Shown: positions 1 to 8,812, counted from the first letter of the stretch. The stretch is 45,403 nt of DNA from Chamaesiphon sp. 341R_metabat_111 (GCA_025351825.1 JANXVE010000119.1:1-45403); one strand, 5' to 3'. Program-made: numbers and translations. Notes: generated from the sequence alone by a model not told the origin.

Positions 1-1365
1 ATCGATAGTTTTAATACAATTCAATCGGAGCGAAACTATCAACAGGCACAGGCTAGTCTGCGCCAAATTTTAGTGAATTTAGATCTGAGTCAGCGGGAAA
101 GATTTGGACTAGAAGCCGAGATTGCCGAGCTGAGTAATCTGCTGCTGAAGCTCGATCGATCGGTATTTCAAGTAGCTGTATTTGGGATGGTGGGCAGAGG
201 TAAATCTTCACTATTAAATGCTTTAATCGGGCAAGATCTATTTCAAGCTGGTGCCTTGCATGGCGTGACTAAGGAACGTCAGCAGGTAGTTTGGGAAATA
301 GATAATTGGCAAGATGAATTCGATTTGGATAAAGATACTCCAGCGACATTGCAAGAAGCGATCGAATTTATCGATACGCCAGGTATTGATGAAGTAGCTG
401 GGGAACAACGTCAACTCCTCGCCCATGATATTGCCCGTCAGGTAGACTTAATTTTATTCGTCATCGCTGGCGATATTACCGAACTCGAACTGCAAACTCT
501 TTCTCAACTGAGAGCTGCTGGTAAACCGATCTTATTAGTATTCAATAAAGTCGATCTTTTTCCCGATCGAGATAAACTAGAAATATACGCCAAAATTCGG
601 GATGAGCGGGTGAGAGAAATTCTCAGTCCGAACGAGATTATCATGGTAGCTGCTGCACCAGTTGCAATTCGTGCCGATCGACGGGAAGATGGCAGCCTGG
701 GCGTGAGTTATCATCCAGGTGTACCCCAAGTATCAGAGCTGAAATGGCGGATTGTCGAAATCCTTCAGCGTGAGGGCAAATCCCTGGCAGCACTCAATGC
801 GATGTTAGCAGCCGATCGAATCCAGCAGCAACTGATCGATCGTAAAATGGGCAGTCGCGAAGATAAAGCCAATGATATTATCTGGCAATCAGTGATGACA
901 AAATCAATTGCGATCGCGCTCAATCCCATCACTGCTGCCGATATTATCGCAGGTGCGGCGATCGATATTGCGATGATAATTCGACTATCTAAATTTTACG
1001 GGATGCCGATGACTCGATCTGGTGCCACCAAACTGCTGCAAACAATGGCAATCGGCATGGGCGGGCTGACAATTAGTGAACTGGCAGTCAGACTCGGGTT
1101 GAGTGGAGTCAAAGGCTTGCTCGCCATCCTTGCCCCCGCTACAGGCGGAATCAGTATCGCACCCTACACCGCTGTAGCCCTGACTCAGGCTAGCATCGCC
1201 GGAGTCGCTACCTACACAGTCGGGCAAGTCACCAAGACTTATCTAGCAAATGGTGCTTCCTGGGGCGACAGTAGCCCCAAGTCAGTCATTACCCAAATTC
1301 TTGATACCATTGATAAACACTCGATCGTCGATCGAATCAAGCAAGAATTGGCTGACAAAACATAG
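1..1365 (+). CDS. Dynamin/Era-like GTPase with DUF697-type membrane domain, 5' partial
   Basis: Predicted membrane-associated GTP-binding protein. The reading frame is open from base 1 (24 codons before the first GTG at 73), so the true start probably lies upstream of the window and the GTG at 73 is only the first start-like codon visible. The G1 P-loop GMVGRGKSS lies at about residues 62-70 of the visible frame, followed by G3 (DTPG) and G4 (NKVD) motifs. The C-terminal half has several hydrophobic, Gly/Ala-rich helices typical of DUF697, a domain often fused to GTPases in cyanobacteria. Its cellular role (membrane remodelling or stress) is unknown. A weak hairpin follows the stop. The family call is firm; the function is inferred only to the level of GTPase. 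Confidence 0.85.
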   Translation: MDSFNTIQSERNYQQAQASLRQILVNLDLSQRERFGLEAEIAELSNLLLKLDRSVFQVAVFGMVGRGKSSLLNALIGQDLFQAGALHGVTKERQQVVWEIDNWQDEFDLDKDTPATLQEAIEFIDTPGIDEVAGEQRQLLAHDIARQVDLILFVIAGDITELELQTLSQLRAAGKPILLVFNKVDLFPDRDKLEIYAKIRDERVREILSPNEIIMVAAAPVAIRADRREDGSLGVSYHPGVPQVSELKWRIVEILQREGKSLAALNAMLAADRIQQQLIDRKMGSREDKANDIIWQSVMTKSIAIALNPITAADIIAGAAIDIAMIIRLSKFYGMPMTRSGATKLLQTMAIGMGGLTISELAVRLGLSGVKGLLAILAPATGGISIAPYTAVALTQASIAGVATYTVGQVTKTYLANGASWGDSSPKSVITQILDTIDKHSIVDRIKQELADKT

Positions 1366-1415
1366 CACCAAATCTAAGTAAAAGCACAGATCTTAGATTA
1401 CCCCTCACAATTAAT

Positions 1416-1453
1416 CCGTAGGGGTGCCCTTAATGGGTACCCTGGATCTACGG
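1416..1453. repeat. Imperfect hairpin after the GTPase gene
   Basis: The arms CCGTAGGGGTGCCC and GGGTACCCTGGATCTACGG pair imperfectly. It lies about 50 nt downstream of the GTPase stop. No T-run follows, so it may be a degraded intergenic repeat rather than a terminator. Confidence 0.35.
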
Positions 1454-1518
1454 TTAGCACCAATTGAGTTCGCCCTAGTTTCATTTTTCAACCCAACCTA
1501 CAGATCTAATTAATTTCC

Positions 1519-1550
1519 CTAAAGCCTAACCGCTAAAGCCTAAAGCCTAA
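1519..1550. repeat. Heptamer repeat (GCCTAAA type) before the SRPBCC gene
   Basis: Degenerate tandem units of CTAAAGC/GCCTAAA run to within about 6 nt of the ATG at 1557. The same unit is found at 16282-16529, 34093-34124 and 36843-36998. It resembles the short tandemly repeated repetitive (STRR) sequences known from filamentous cyanobacteria. Confidence 0.7.
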
Positions 1551-1556
1551 TTAAAG

Positions 1557-2009
1557 ATGCCAATTTTTGAACAATCAATTCAAATTAGAGCTAGTGCGAC
1601 AGCAGTAGATCGCTGTATCACCGATTTAGCCTTGATGCAGCGATGGCTCAATCCGATCCTCAAGTGTGAACCGACAGGCGAATGGGGAACTAGTGTTGGC
1701 AGTCAAAGTAAATTCACCATTCAAATTCCGGTAATTCAACCGACATTGAAAAATACTGTACTGGCAAGAGAGCCTGGGTTAATTGTGTGGGGATTTAACG
1801 GCTTTTTCAAAGGTACAGATCGATGGGAATGTGAACCGAATGAACGCGGCACGAGATTAGTTAACCAGTTTGAATTTAATATTCCCAATCGATTAGTTGC
1901 CTGGGGATTCGATCGATTTGCAGCGACTTGGACAAAAGCAGACATGGAGGCACAACTCCGACGATTGAAGCGAGTAGCTGAAGAATTGCAACAAGAATTA
2001 GATCGTTAG
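1557..2009 (+). CDS. SRPBCC-family (polyketide cyclase/START-like) protein
   Basis: A 150-residue protein with the pattern of the SRPBCC ligand-binding fold. The N-terminal strand IFEQSIQIRASATAVDRCI is followed by a helix containing LMQRWLNP, then antiparallel strands, and a long C-terminal amphipathic helix (TKADMEAQLRRLKRVAEEL). Such proteins bind hydrophobic ligands, and the ligand here cannot be told. The ATG at 1557 gives the canonical N-terminus but has no clear Shine-Dalgarno, because a heptamer repeat ends just upstream. The gene converges on the frameshifted gene at 2027-3315 with only about 17 bp between the stops. Confidence 0.75.
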   Translation: MPIFEQSIQIRASATAVDRCITDLALMQRWLNPILKCEPTGEWGTSVGSQSKFTIQIPVIQPTLKNTVLAREPGLIVWGFNGFFKGTDRWECEPNERGTRLVNQFEFNIPNRLVAWGFDRFAATWTKADMEAQLRRLKRVAEELQQELDR

Positions 2010-2026
2010 ATAACGATCCAATGCCC

Positions 2027-2254
2027 TTACTTACTAATAGATTGCAAGAAGTTTAGTGATGAGGCATCCATTTTACCAAAGTGAATCGCGCCAGCTACAT
2101 TCCAATTTTCGAGAGATTTCACCAACCAGGGGACACCATTGCACTGGGAAGATTCATAGTGATCGAACAGAATTGATAATCTACTTCTAATAAGGGCTTG
2201 ACTTTCTTGCAAATCAAAACGATTTTGAGCAGCAATCCAGTTGTAAACACTGAG
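2027..2254 (-). pseudogene. C-terminal part of the 2119-3315 protein in a shifted frame
   Basis: This frame encodes about 75 residues beginning LSVYNWIAAQNRFDLQESQ and ending with NFLQSISK. It overlaps the last part of the 398-residue reading on the same strand. Upstream of 2254 the frame soon meets a stop, so it has no start of its own that makes sense. It reads smoothly as the continuation of the upstream protein after a one-base correction. Extending the gene to 2027 leaves 17 bp to the convergent SRPBCC stop, which fits the compact spacing. Confidence 0.55.
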
Positions 2255-3315
2255 CCTAAATTACTAATCATATCCATGAAAACAAAATGCTGCGGGTTAC
2301 TAGGACTCTCGATTACTAAGTGATTGAGAATATGTGTACAAGTTCTCAGGAGTCCAAGTTCATCAAGTGGCTGCCGATCTCGATCGGGTGCAACATTAAT
2401 AATCGCCTTGTATAACCTGTCGTTAAAAGTACGACTACCATAACTACTGTCTACGCCAGAGACTATATACTCATATAAATCGCCCTTGAATTTTTTGATA
2501 CTGGGCTGCATCTGAAGCCGTGAAACAAAACCGCGAGACAAATCTTGATAGCTAGCATCACCTTCAGCCTTCCCTGAAAATTGACCAAAAGCCATTCCCA
2601 ATTCCTTGGTAGAGAGTAGAGTGGGATTGTCTACTAGCGGCAGATTATTAGCAGCATCGCGTCCCAATTGAGCTTTGACTCTAGATCTTCTAACTTGATA
2701 AGCGAGATAGTGTGATAGATTTGTTTCTTGCTGCTGACGCAAATTTAGTTGGACTCGTTTAATTGTTTCTACATTTTCATGGGTACGTTCTTCAGAGACT
2801 AAAGAATGATCGTATAGATAAGGATAACGAGAAATTAACGTGCCTAATGGTCGATCTAGAATTGTTTTTTTATCAGAGCTAGCTCCATTCAGAACAGCAT
2901 TCAACCGTTTGAGCTTGGGATAGTCATCACCTTGCAGATATACCTGGAGCAACTGGCGCAGGCGGCGAACAGTTCGAGAATATGTCATCCGCACATCATT
3001 GAGCCGATCTAGTAACTCCACCAGATCGGCAATGGCTACTCTGCCCGTAGGTTGCATTTGCCAATAGTTAACCAGAATATAACAACAACGATTGATTATC
3101 AGGGGAAAATTCTGTTCGGCAGTTTTTTCAAACGCTAATGTTTCGATCGTCGTCCAAATCCGATTGTCACTATAACTGACACCCTCAATAAATAAACTCT
3201 TGAATCTTTCAATTACTCTATCTGAAGTCTCAGTCTTAACGACATATAAAAAATGTTCGTAGATAATTTGCTCGATCCCGCTACCAACCTTTTTTCCAAC
3301 TGCAAACATATTCAA
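2119..3315 (-). CDS. Conserved hypothetical protein, probably frameshifted near its C-terminus
   Basis: I do not recognise the family. The 398-residue product as read is mostly soluble and helical, with many Arg/Gln/Leu stretches and no membrane segment. After the sequence DMISNLGS (about 2255) the frame turns into unconvincing sequence. A different frame then reads LSVYNWIAAQNRFDLQESQ and continues as good protein to a stop at 2027. Adding one base between about 2254 and 2255 joins the two into a protein of about 430 residues. Either the gene carries a one-base deletion or the sequence has an error there. The true stop is therefore probably 2027, and the last ~45 residues of this frame are likely spurious. 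Confidence 0.6.
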   Translation of the reverse strand: MNMFAVGKKVGSGIEQIIYEHFLYVVKTETSDRVIERFKSLFIEGVSYSDNRIWTTIETLAFEKTAEQNFPLIINRCCYILVNYWQMQPTGRVAIADLVELLDRLNDVRMTYSRTVRRLRQLLQVYLQGDDYPKLKRLNAVLNGASSDKKTILDRPLGTLISRYPYLYDHSLVSEERTHENVETIKRVQLNLRQQQETNLSHYLAYQVRRSRVKAQLGRDAANNLPLVDNPTLLSTKELGMAFGQFSGKAEGDASYQDLSRGFVSRLQMQPSIKKFKGDLYEYIVSGVDSSYGSRTFNDRLYKAIINVAPDRDRQPLDELGLLRTCTHILNHLVIESPSNPQHFVFMDMISNLGSVFTTGLLLKIVLICKKVKPLLEVDYQFCSITMNLPSAMVSPGW

Positions 3316-3426
3316 TCTCCACGCCTATTTTTAGCAAATAACCACTGCAAATCACCGTAGTGGCTGTTTTAATCGATTGCTCCGTCAACGAAATCTTGCC
3401 ATAGCAACATAAACTGTAGTAACTAG

Positions 3427-3440
3427 CCTGGAATTCCAGG
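3427..3440. repeat. 14-bp perfect palindrome
   Basis: CCTGGAATTCCAGG is a perfect palindrome about 115 bp upstream of the start of the gene at 2119-3315. It could be an operator or chance. No other signal was seen in the 3316-3597 gap, and no tRNA-like fold. Confidence 0.3.
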
Positions 3441-3597
3441 TAGAAGAACGATCGAGACAACTTATGTTAAATTTAGCCACAAAAATAGTAGATTGCTGTG
3501 AGATCGATCGCTCCCAGCATACCCATGATTACCACTTAATCTGTCATTTATGGAAAATTCTCGCTAGAGGTACGCAGGGAGATTAGATAGATAGAGA

Positions 3598-3945
3598 TTA
3601 AAACGGCAAAAATTCAACAACATTCATCCACTCTTCAGGTTCCGAAGATTTAGCAATTAATTCTAAATCTCGAACATATTGACCGATTGTTCCACCGAGT
3701 TGATGCCCAAAAATCAATCCAAAGAATGGTTTATTTTGACGCTGCCATTCTTGAGCCATTACTCTAAAGCCAATATCTTGAGTAAAAATAATCCGACCGA
3801 ATAAATGTACTCGTTCTAAAAGTCTACGATCTAGCATCGTATCGACACCATCTTCGATCGCAGTTAAGACATCCACCTCTCGACGACGAAGTTGTTCGGT
3901 AATTGCTTGCGGAACGTGGACATCCATGTATAGCCGAACAGTCAT
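3598..3945 (-). CDS. DUF5615 family PIN-like protein (putative toxin)
   Basis: A 115-residue protein with the DUF5615 hallmarks. An N-terminal acidic strand (LYMDVHVPQAITEQLRRR) is followed by a repeat of the aspartate theme (DVLTAIEDGVDTMLDRRLLE). The segment IIFTQDIGFRVMA then carries the conserved T-x-D. DUF5615 proteins belong to the PIN-like nuclease superfamily and are usually paired with DUF433 proteins as VapBC-like toxin-antitoxin modules. Here the ATG overlaps the stop of the upstream DUF433 gene by 4 nt (ATGA), so the two are translationally coupled. RNase activity is inferred from the superfamily; the acidic residues D8 and those around D41 and D57 are candidates for metal binding. 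Confidence 0.8.
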   Translation of the reverse strand: MTVRLYMDVHVPQAITEQLRRREVDVLTAIEDGVDTMLDRRLLERVHLFGRIIFTQDIGFRVMAQEWQRQNKPFFGLIFGHQLGGTIGQYVRDLELIAKSSEPEEWMNVVEFLPF

Positions 3946-4259
3946 AGTAAGCCTCTGGCTTGCATTCGTAGGGCGAAACTTGATTTACCAGCATCAATCT
4001 GCTCAATTTTCACACCTGCCCATTCAGCATTTATTTCTGCATCTATTTCTACTTGATGGTCGAAATAATAACCCATTACTGCATAAATTTCAGCAAGCTG
4101 TAAATATGGATGTTGTCGATACATTTCCTCTACCGACCAACCATAAGCTAAATAATCCATGACTATTTGTGCCACTCGAATTCTCGGAACTCTTTGCAGC
4201 CTAGCTGATTCACCGTCTAGTCTCTCGATATGCGGATAAGCAATAGTTTGAGGTGTCAT
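3942..4259 (-). CDS. DUF433 family protein (putative antitoxin)
   Basis: A 105-residue protein from the ATG at 4259, which has a good Shine-Dalgarno (TGAGGAAAATATC) directly upstream; a longer reading from 4337 lacks this and is disfavoured. The core RIRVAQIVMDYLAYGWSVEEMYRQHPYLQLAEIYAVMGYYFDH matches the DUF433 helix-turn-helix-like fold (V-x-x-I-x-x-x-G-x-S-x-E-E-h-x-x-x-x-P-x-L). DUF433 proteins are the predicted antitoxin partners of DUF5615 proteins. The stop overlaps the start of the DUF5615 gene, so this is a bicistronic unit with the antitoxin first, the usual order for type II modules. Confidence 0.8.
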   Translation of the reverse strand: MTPQTIAYPHIERLDGESARLQRVPRIRVAQIVMDYLAYGWSVEEMYRQHPYLQLAEIYAVMGYYFDHQVEIDAEINAEWAGVKIEQIDAGKSSFALRMQARGLL

Positions 4260-4399
4260 GATATTTTCCTCAGTTGAGATTATATTATAGCGATCGGATG
4301 TTGAAAGTAAGGATAATTCGAGATCTCGATCGAACATCTCAAAAGTATCGAGATCGATCTAATTACAGAAGACGATTTATGCGGGGATAAAAAACAATT

Positions 4400-4426
4400 T
4401 TTCTAAAAAGTCGGGTTTTTGGCAGC
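4400..4426. repeat. Degraded copy of the AGAAACCCGACTT palindrome
   Basis: The segment ending AAAAAGTCGGGTTTTT downstream of ribBA matches one arm of the palindromes at 22591-22623 and 40235-40268; the other arm (CAATTTTTCT) has decayed. It lies just past the ribBA stop, where it could still act as a weak hairpin. Confidence 0.4.
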
Positions 4427-4437
4427 ACTAGTATAGA

Positions 4438-6162
4438 TTAATTAAAGCTATAAATAGATTGAAGTTTGAGTTGCGAACTCAGACTAGAGGGTAATTGAGA
4501 TTTTGGGTGACTTTGACGATCGAGTTGCATCTGCAAGCCAGTTAGGGGATCTTGTCCATTGGCTACTAAAAATTCTAGCCGAATGATGTGGGGCATAATG
4601 GCGATCGCATCCAAGATTTTACCCACTGCTTGAACATAGGGATGATGGGGATCTTGGTACCAACTTTCAACTGCTAAATTAGCCTGATCGAAGCCGAGAT
4701 GAAAGGTGAGTGAAGGATTGCCGAATAAAGCTGTCCCAACGGGTCTACCTTCCTCTTTGAGCAGGAGATTATGGGTTTGGGCGATGTGACGGAGTTTGTC
4801 GAGTCGATCGTACCTTGCAGACACGTCTAGGGGTTCCTCGTTCCAGGTAATTCCAACGGTGACGAGATAGGTTTGGAGCAGCATGTGCCCGAGTTTTTCG
4901 GCTTTAGTAGCAAGATAGTCATTGTTGTAGTCATTGGCTTCGATCAGCAATGGTACTCGATCGACCATTTCTAGTCCATAGCCTTTTAGTCCCGCAATCT
5001 TGCGTGGGTTATTGGTAATCAGCCGAATTTTGCTAATACCCAAATCGTTGAGTACCTGAGCACCCACACCATAGTCGCGGAGATCGGCGGGAAATCCGAG
5101 CCGATTATTTGCTTCGACGGTATCTAGTCCCATATCCTGGAGCGAATAAGCTTTGAGCTTGTTGATCAAGCCGATCCCGCGCCCTTCTTGGCGGAGGTAG
5201 ACAACTACGCCTGCGCCAGCATTTTCGATCATTTTCAGAGCAGCCTGAAGCTGCATCCGACAGTCACAGCGGAGGGAGCCGAGGGCATCACCTGTCAGGC
5301 ATTCCGAGTGCATCCGCACCATCACAGGTTTGCCAACGAAATCAGCCGGATCGCCTTTGACAATTGCGACGGTTTCAGTTTGATCTAATAGATTCCGATA
5401 GCCGTAGATCTGAAACTGTCCAAATTGACTGGGAAGCTTGGTAATTGCGTCGCGCTGAACAAACCTGTCGTGTCTGAGACGGTAACTAATCAGATCGGCA
5501 ATACTGATAATTTTTAATTTGTGCGTCTGAGCATAAGTAATCAGATCTGACAGTCGCGCCATCGAACCATCGAGATTCTGAATCTCACAAATTACCCCTG
5601 CGGGAGTCAAGCCAGCCAGCCTCGCTAAATCTACAGCAGCTTCCGTATGTCCCGCCCGCTTGAGTACACCACCTGATTGGGCACGAAGGGGGAAAATATG
5701 ACCGGGACGGCGCAGATCTCCTGGTTTAGTCTGAGGATCGATCGCCAGTAAGATCGTCCGAGTGCGATCTTCAGCAGAGATGCCAGTAGTGACTCCAGCA
5801 CTAGGACTAGCATCGATACTGACGGTAAAAGCAGTCTGATTGGGATCGGTATTATTCGTCACCATCAAGGGTAGATCCAATCGATCTAATTTGTCCCCCG
5901 TCATCGCCAGACAAATTAAACCTCTGGCATTGACAGCCATGAAATTAATATTGGCAGCAGTCACTGTCTGGGCTGCACAGATCAAATCACCCTCATTCTC
6001 TCGATTCTCATCATCTACGACCACGACCATTTTACCCGCCGCAAAGTCCACGAGGGCGGTATCGATCGAATCAAACTTAAAATTGGTCGGGTCAGTAGGT
6101 GAAGTTGCTATCACAGATCGGTAAAATGTTGGTAAACTATATAGTCCATTGAAGCAATTCAA
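4438..6162 (-). CDS. ribBA: Bifunctional DHBP synthase / GTP cyclohydrolase II
   Basis: This enzyme makes both precursors of riboflavin: 3,4-dihydroxy-2-butanone 4-phosphate from ribulose 5-phosphate, and the pyrimidine from GTP. The N-terminal RibB domain (about residues 30-230) has the acidic motif DDENRENEGDLICAA and the HTEAAVDLARLAGL segment. The RibA domain (about 235-430) has the zinc cysteines in SECLTGDALGSLRCDCRMQL and the RQEGRGIGLINKLKAY motif. A C-terminal extension of about 140 residues follows, beyond the roughly 400 residues of bacterial RibBA; cyanobacterial RibBA proteins are often longer in this way. The enzyme is cytoplasmic. It is divergent from argC across about 160 bp. 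The ATG at 6162 is acceptable, but the first ~20 residues are poorly conserved in type and a later start is possible. Confidence 0.95.
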   Translation of the reverse strand: MNCFNGLYSLPTFYRSVIATSPTDPTNFKFDSIDTALVDFAAGKMVVVVDDENRENEGDLICAAQTVTAANINFMAVNARGLICLAMTGDKLDRLDLPLMVTNNTDPNQTAFTVSIDASPSAGVTTGISAEDRTRTILLAIDPQTKPGDLRRPGHIFPLRAQSGGVLKRAGHTEAAVDLARLAGLTPAGVICEIQNLDGSMARLSDLITYAQTHKLKIISIADLISYRLRHDRFVQRDAITKLPSQFGQFQIYGYRNLLDQTETVAIVKGDPADFVGKPVMVRMHSECLTGDALGSLRCDCRMQLQAALKMIENAGAGVVVYLRQEGRGIGLINKLKAYSLQDMGLDTVEANNRLGFPADLRDYGVGAQVLNDLGISKIRLITNNPRKIAGLKGYGLEMVDRVPLLIEANDYNNDYLATKAEKLGHMLLQTYLVTVGITWNEEPLDVSARYDRLDKLRHIAQTHNLLLKEEGRPVGTALFGNPSLTFHLGFDQANLAVESWYQDPHHPYVQAVGKILDAIAIMPHIIRLEFLVANGQDPLTGLQMQLDRQSHPKSQLPSSLSSQLKLQSIYSFN

Positions 6163-6218
6163 AATTCAAAACTTTAGCAGATGGGTATGTAGGTCAGAAT
6201 CCCTTTTGCCACATTGCC

Positions 6219-6241
6219 AAATTCAAACTTTAAATTTGAAT
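6219..6241. repeat. AT-rich inverted repeat between ribBA and argC
   Basis: The arms AATTCAAA and TTTGAATT flank a short AT core in the divergent promoter region. It could be an operator or simple AT-rich DNA; no FMN-riboswitch-like structure was recognised upstream of ribBA. Confidence 0.25.
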
Positions 6242-6320
6242 TCAAGCTCGAACTAGTTTGCAGGTGCCAGCATCAAAAGTATGGTGCTAACTCTCTCTTA
6301 TTATATAGGTCATAACATTC

Positions 6321-7382
6321 ATGGGTGAGCAGATTAACCGCCTTCAAGTTGGGATCGTCGGTGCGTCAGGTTATGGCGGTGTTCAGTTGGTGCGCTTATT
6401 GCAAGATCATCCGGCGATCGAAATTGCCTATCTGGGTGGATCCAGCAGCGCGGGCAAAAAGTTCGCAGATCTCTATCCACATCTCGCTCACGCCGTGGAT
6501 TTGAAGATTGAGCCGATCGATGTCGATGTAATTGCTTCCCGTTGTCAGGCGGTCTTTTTAGCTATGCCAAATGGTTTAGCTTGCGAACTCGCACCCAAAT
6601 TAATCGCTAAAGGTTGTAGCGTGCTGGACTTATCCGCAGACTATCGATTTGCCGATTTGGACGTATATACCCAATGGTATAAGATGCCGAGAGTCGATCG
6701 CGAAACCGCCGCCCAAGCCGTCTACGGTTTGCCCGAACTCTACCGCGCCAAACTCAAAAATGCCAAGCTAGTCGGCTGTCCTGGCTGCTATCCTACCGCC
6801 AGTCTCCTCGCCCTCTCCCCGCTGCTCAAACAGGGTTTGATTGACGTAGATACCGCGATCGTCGATGCCAAATCCGGCACCTCTGGCGGCGGGAGGCAAG
6901 CCAAAACCCATTTATTACTCGCCGAAGCCGATAATAGCCTCACGGCTTACAGCGTCGCCGGACATCGCCATACGCCAGAAATCGAGCAAATATGCAGCGA
7001 TCTCGCTGGTAATGAAGTAAAGATTCAATTCACCCCCCATCTGATCCCAATGGTGCGAGGTATCCTCACCACCGTCTACGCCACCATTCGTGACCCTGGT
7101 TTGGTGACTGAGGACTTGATTACCATTTACAAAGCTTTCTATCGTTCCTCGCCATTCGTGCGGATCTTAGATGGCGGTGTTTATCCCCACACCAAATGGG
7201 CAGCAGGAACTAATCTCTGCTACATCGGGCTGGAAGTCGATCCTCGTACTGGTAGGATTATTGTGATTTCAGCGATCGATAATCTGATCAAAGGTCAAGC
7301 CGGACAGGCAATCCAGTGTCTGAATGCGATGATGGGCTGGGATGAAACGCTAGGATTACCGCAACTGAGCATCTATCCCTAG
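6321..7382 (+). CDS. argC: N-acetyl-gamma-glutamyl-phosphate reductase
   Basis: Third step of arginine biosynthesis: NADPH-dependent reduction of N-acetylglutamyl phosphate to the semialdehyde. The 353 residues match the usual length. The N-terminal Rossmann motif is [18 protein letters not shown] (about residues 11-28). The catalytic cysteine lies in GCPGCYPTA (about 152-160), and the conserved SGTSGGGR and [11 protein letters not shown] motifs follow. The ATG at 6321 gives the expected N-terminus. It is transcribed away from ribBA and ends before a strong bidirectional terminator at 7717-7752 shared with tsf. Confidence 0.97.
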   Translation: MGEQINRLQVGIVGASGYGGVQLVRLLQDHPAIEIAYLGGSSSAGKKFADLYPHLAHAVDLKIEPIDVDVIASRCQAVFLAMPNGLACELAPKLIAKGCSVLDLSADYRFADLDVYTQWYKMPRVDRETAAQAVYGLPELYRAKLKNAKLVGCPGCYPTASLLALSPLLKQGLIDVDTAIVDAKSGTSGGGRQAKTHLLLAEADNSLTAYSVAGHRHTPEIEQICSDLAGNEVKIQFTPHLIPMVRGILTTVYATIRDPGLVTEDLITIYKAFYRSSPFVRILDGGVYPHTKWAAGTNLCYIGLEVDPRTGRIIVISAIDNLIKGQAGQAIQCLNAMMGWDETLGLPQLSIYP

Positions 7383-7500
7383 ATTTGTTCAGATCGGGTT
7401 AAATCATATCAACAACAGGTTAGCTTCTTCCCCAAATTCAGAGGAGGACTGGGATGGGATAAATATCTGTTGTTATATTCGATCGAATCTAGTGAATTTT

Positions 7501-7673
7501 GTAGGTTGGGTTGAGCCTCGAAACCCAACATCACCAATGTCGATCGCACCTAATCAATCGAATATGGATTGAATGTTCAGAAATTGTAAATATTGAGAGG
7601 GTGAAGGGATGCCCGATCATCTTAATCGATCGATCTCGAACGCTGAAATTGTTGGTTTCGAGGCTCAACCTAC
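7501..7673. repeat. Pair of inverted repeats (arms 7501-7530 and 7651-7673) in the argC-tsf gap
   Basis: GTAGGTTGGGTTGAGCCTCG with AAACCCAACA is repeated in inverse orientation about 120 bp further on, with a 5-bp GGGTT difference. This is a typical dispersed cyanobacterial intergenic element. The DNA between the arms shows no gene. The AAATCTATAAATCTA direct repeats at about 7671-7714 fill the rest before the terminator. The whole 7383-7780 gap has no supported CDS. Confidence 0.55.
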
Positions 7674-7716
7674 AAATCTAAATCTATAAATCTATAAATC
7701 TACAAATCTAAATCAA

Positions 7717-7752
7717 AAAAAGGATAAGTCTACATGTAGACTTATCCTTTTT
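7717..7752. terminator. Bidirectional intrinsic terminator between argC and tsf
   Basis: A perfect 36-bp inverted repeat (18-bp stem centred on ACATGT at 7732-7737) has A-runs on the left and T-runs on the right. On either strand it gives a stem followed by U residues, so it can end both argC (plus) and tsf (minus), which converge here. Confidence 0.85.
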
Positions 7753-7780
7753 AATTGTGTTGATAAAAATAGACTATAGC

Positions 7781-8725
7781 TTACATTTTGCCCATTTGAG
7801 CAGCAACTTCAGCCGCAAAATCAGACTCTACTTTCTCGATCCCTTCACCCAAGATAAAGCGGGTAAAGCGGCGAACTGTAATATCTTCACCCAACTGTTT
7901 AGTAGTTTGACCGATTAATTCAGTTACGCTGATATTCTGATCCTTGATGTAAGGTTGATCTACCAAAGTCATCTCTTTCAAACGTTTGTCGATCCGACCT
8001 TTGACGATCTTTTCTTTCATCTGGTCGGGCTTGTTGGCGATATCATCGCGACCCATTTCGATTTCTTTTTCCTTGGTGGCAATCGCTTCAGGAATTTCAC
8101 CCACGTTGAGATACTCAACGTTGGGACATGCTGCGATTTGCATCGCCAAGTTCCGCGCCAGATTCTTGAAATCTTCGCTAGCAGAAACATTTGCCGATGT
8201 ACAGCCGAGTTCGATCAACACTCCAACTCTTCCACCCGTGTGGATGTAGCAATCAACCGCGCCTTCAGTACCAGCCGCAACTGTGTAGTTAGCTAAACGG
8301 CGCACATTGAGGTTTTCACCAATTTTGGCGATCGATTGGACGATCGCTTCAGATACTTTGATGCTAGGATCTGCCGTGTAAGGCTGCGCTAATAGTGCCT
8401 CAACGGTACCCGCAGTAATCGCTTGGTGCGCCAAGCTTTGGACGAGATCTTTGAACGCATCGTTTCGCGCTACGAAGTCAGTTTGACAGTTGACTTCCAC
8501 CAGTACGCCAGTCTTGCCATCAGCTTGAATGAAGTTATCGACCAAGCCTTCGGCAGTTACACGGTCACTCTTTTTACCAGCCGCCACCATCCCTTTCTGA
8601 CGCAGCCATTCTGACGCTTTGGTCAAATCACCTTCAGTTTCGCCTAAAGCCTTCTTACAGTCCATCATGCCTGCACCCGTATTGCGGCGCAGTTCTTGAA
8701 CCATCTTTGCAGTTATTTCAGCCAT
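7781..8725 (-). CDS. tsf: Translation elongation factor Ts
   Basis: Guanine-nucleotide exchange factor that recycles EF-Tu-GDP. The N-terminal UBA-like domain reads [19 protein letters not shown], and the core carries the signature [16 protein letters not shown] (about residues 74-89). The domain then continues with a second core half ([20 protein letters not shown]), giving 314 residues, similar to other filamentous cyanobacterial EF-Ts proteins and longer than the shortest bacterial forms. It lies 143 bp downstream of rpsB, the usual rpsB-tsf pair, with a long hairpin in the spacer that may lower read-through. Confidence 0.97.
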   Translation of the reverse strand: MAEITAKMVQELRRNTGAGMMDCKKALGETEGDLTKASEWLRQKGMVAAGKKSDRVTAEGLVDNFIQADGKTGVLVEVNCQTDFVARNDAFKDLVQSLAHQAITAGTVEALLAQPYTADPSIKVSEAIVQSIAKIGENLNVRRLANYTVAAGTEGAVDCYIHTGGRVGVLIELGCTSANVSASEDFKNLARNLAMQIAACPNVEYLNVGEIPEAIATKEKEIEMGRDDIANKPDQMKEKIVKGRIDKRLKEMTLVDQPYIKDQNISVTELIGQTTKQLGEDITVRRFTRFILGEGIEKVESDFAAEVAAQMGKM

Positions 8726-8762
8726 GTTCTTTTATCTGTATTCGAGCTGGTTGTGGGTGGGT

Positions 8763-8812
8763 GAACAAGAAGAGGGGCAAAGGATAAAGCATACCCTTTA
8801 CCCCTCTTGTTC
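8763..8812 (-). terminator. Long hairpin between rpsB and tsf
   Basis: GAACAAGAGGGGTAAAGG and CCTTTGCCCCTCTTCTTG with GTTC pair, with a small bulge and a ~10-nt loop, on the minus strand. There is no U-run after it, so it may be an attenuating or RNA-processing hairpin between rpsB and tsf rather than a full terminator. Confidence 0.55.

Noticed and set aside
4260-4337. Longer start of the DUF433 gene at 4337
   Set aside because: The internal ATG at 4259 has a clear Shine-Dalgarno and matches the length of the family.
6163-6320. FMN riboswitch upstream of ribBA
   Set aside because: The ~160-bp divergent spacer lacks the conserved RFN helices; only AT-rich DNA and a short inverted repeat are seen.
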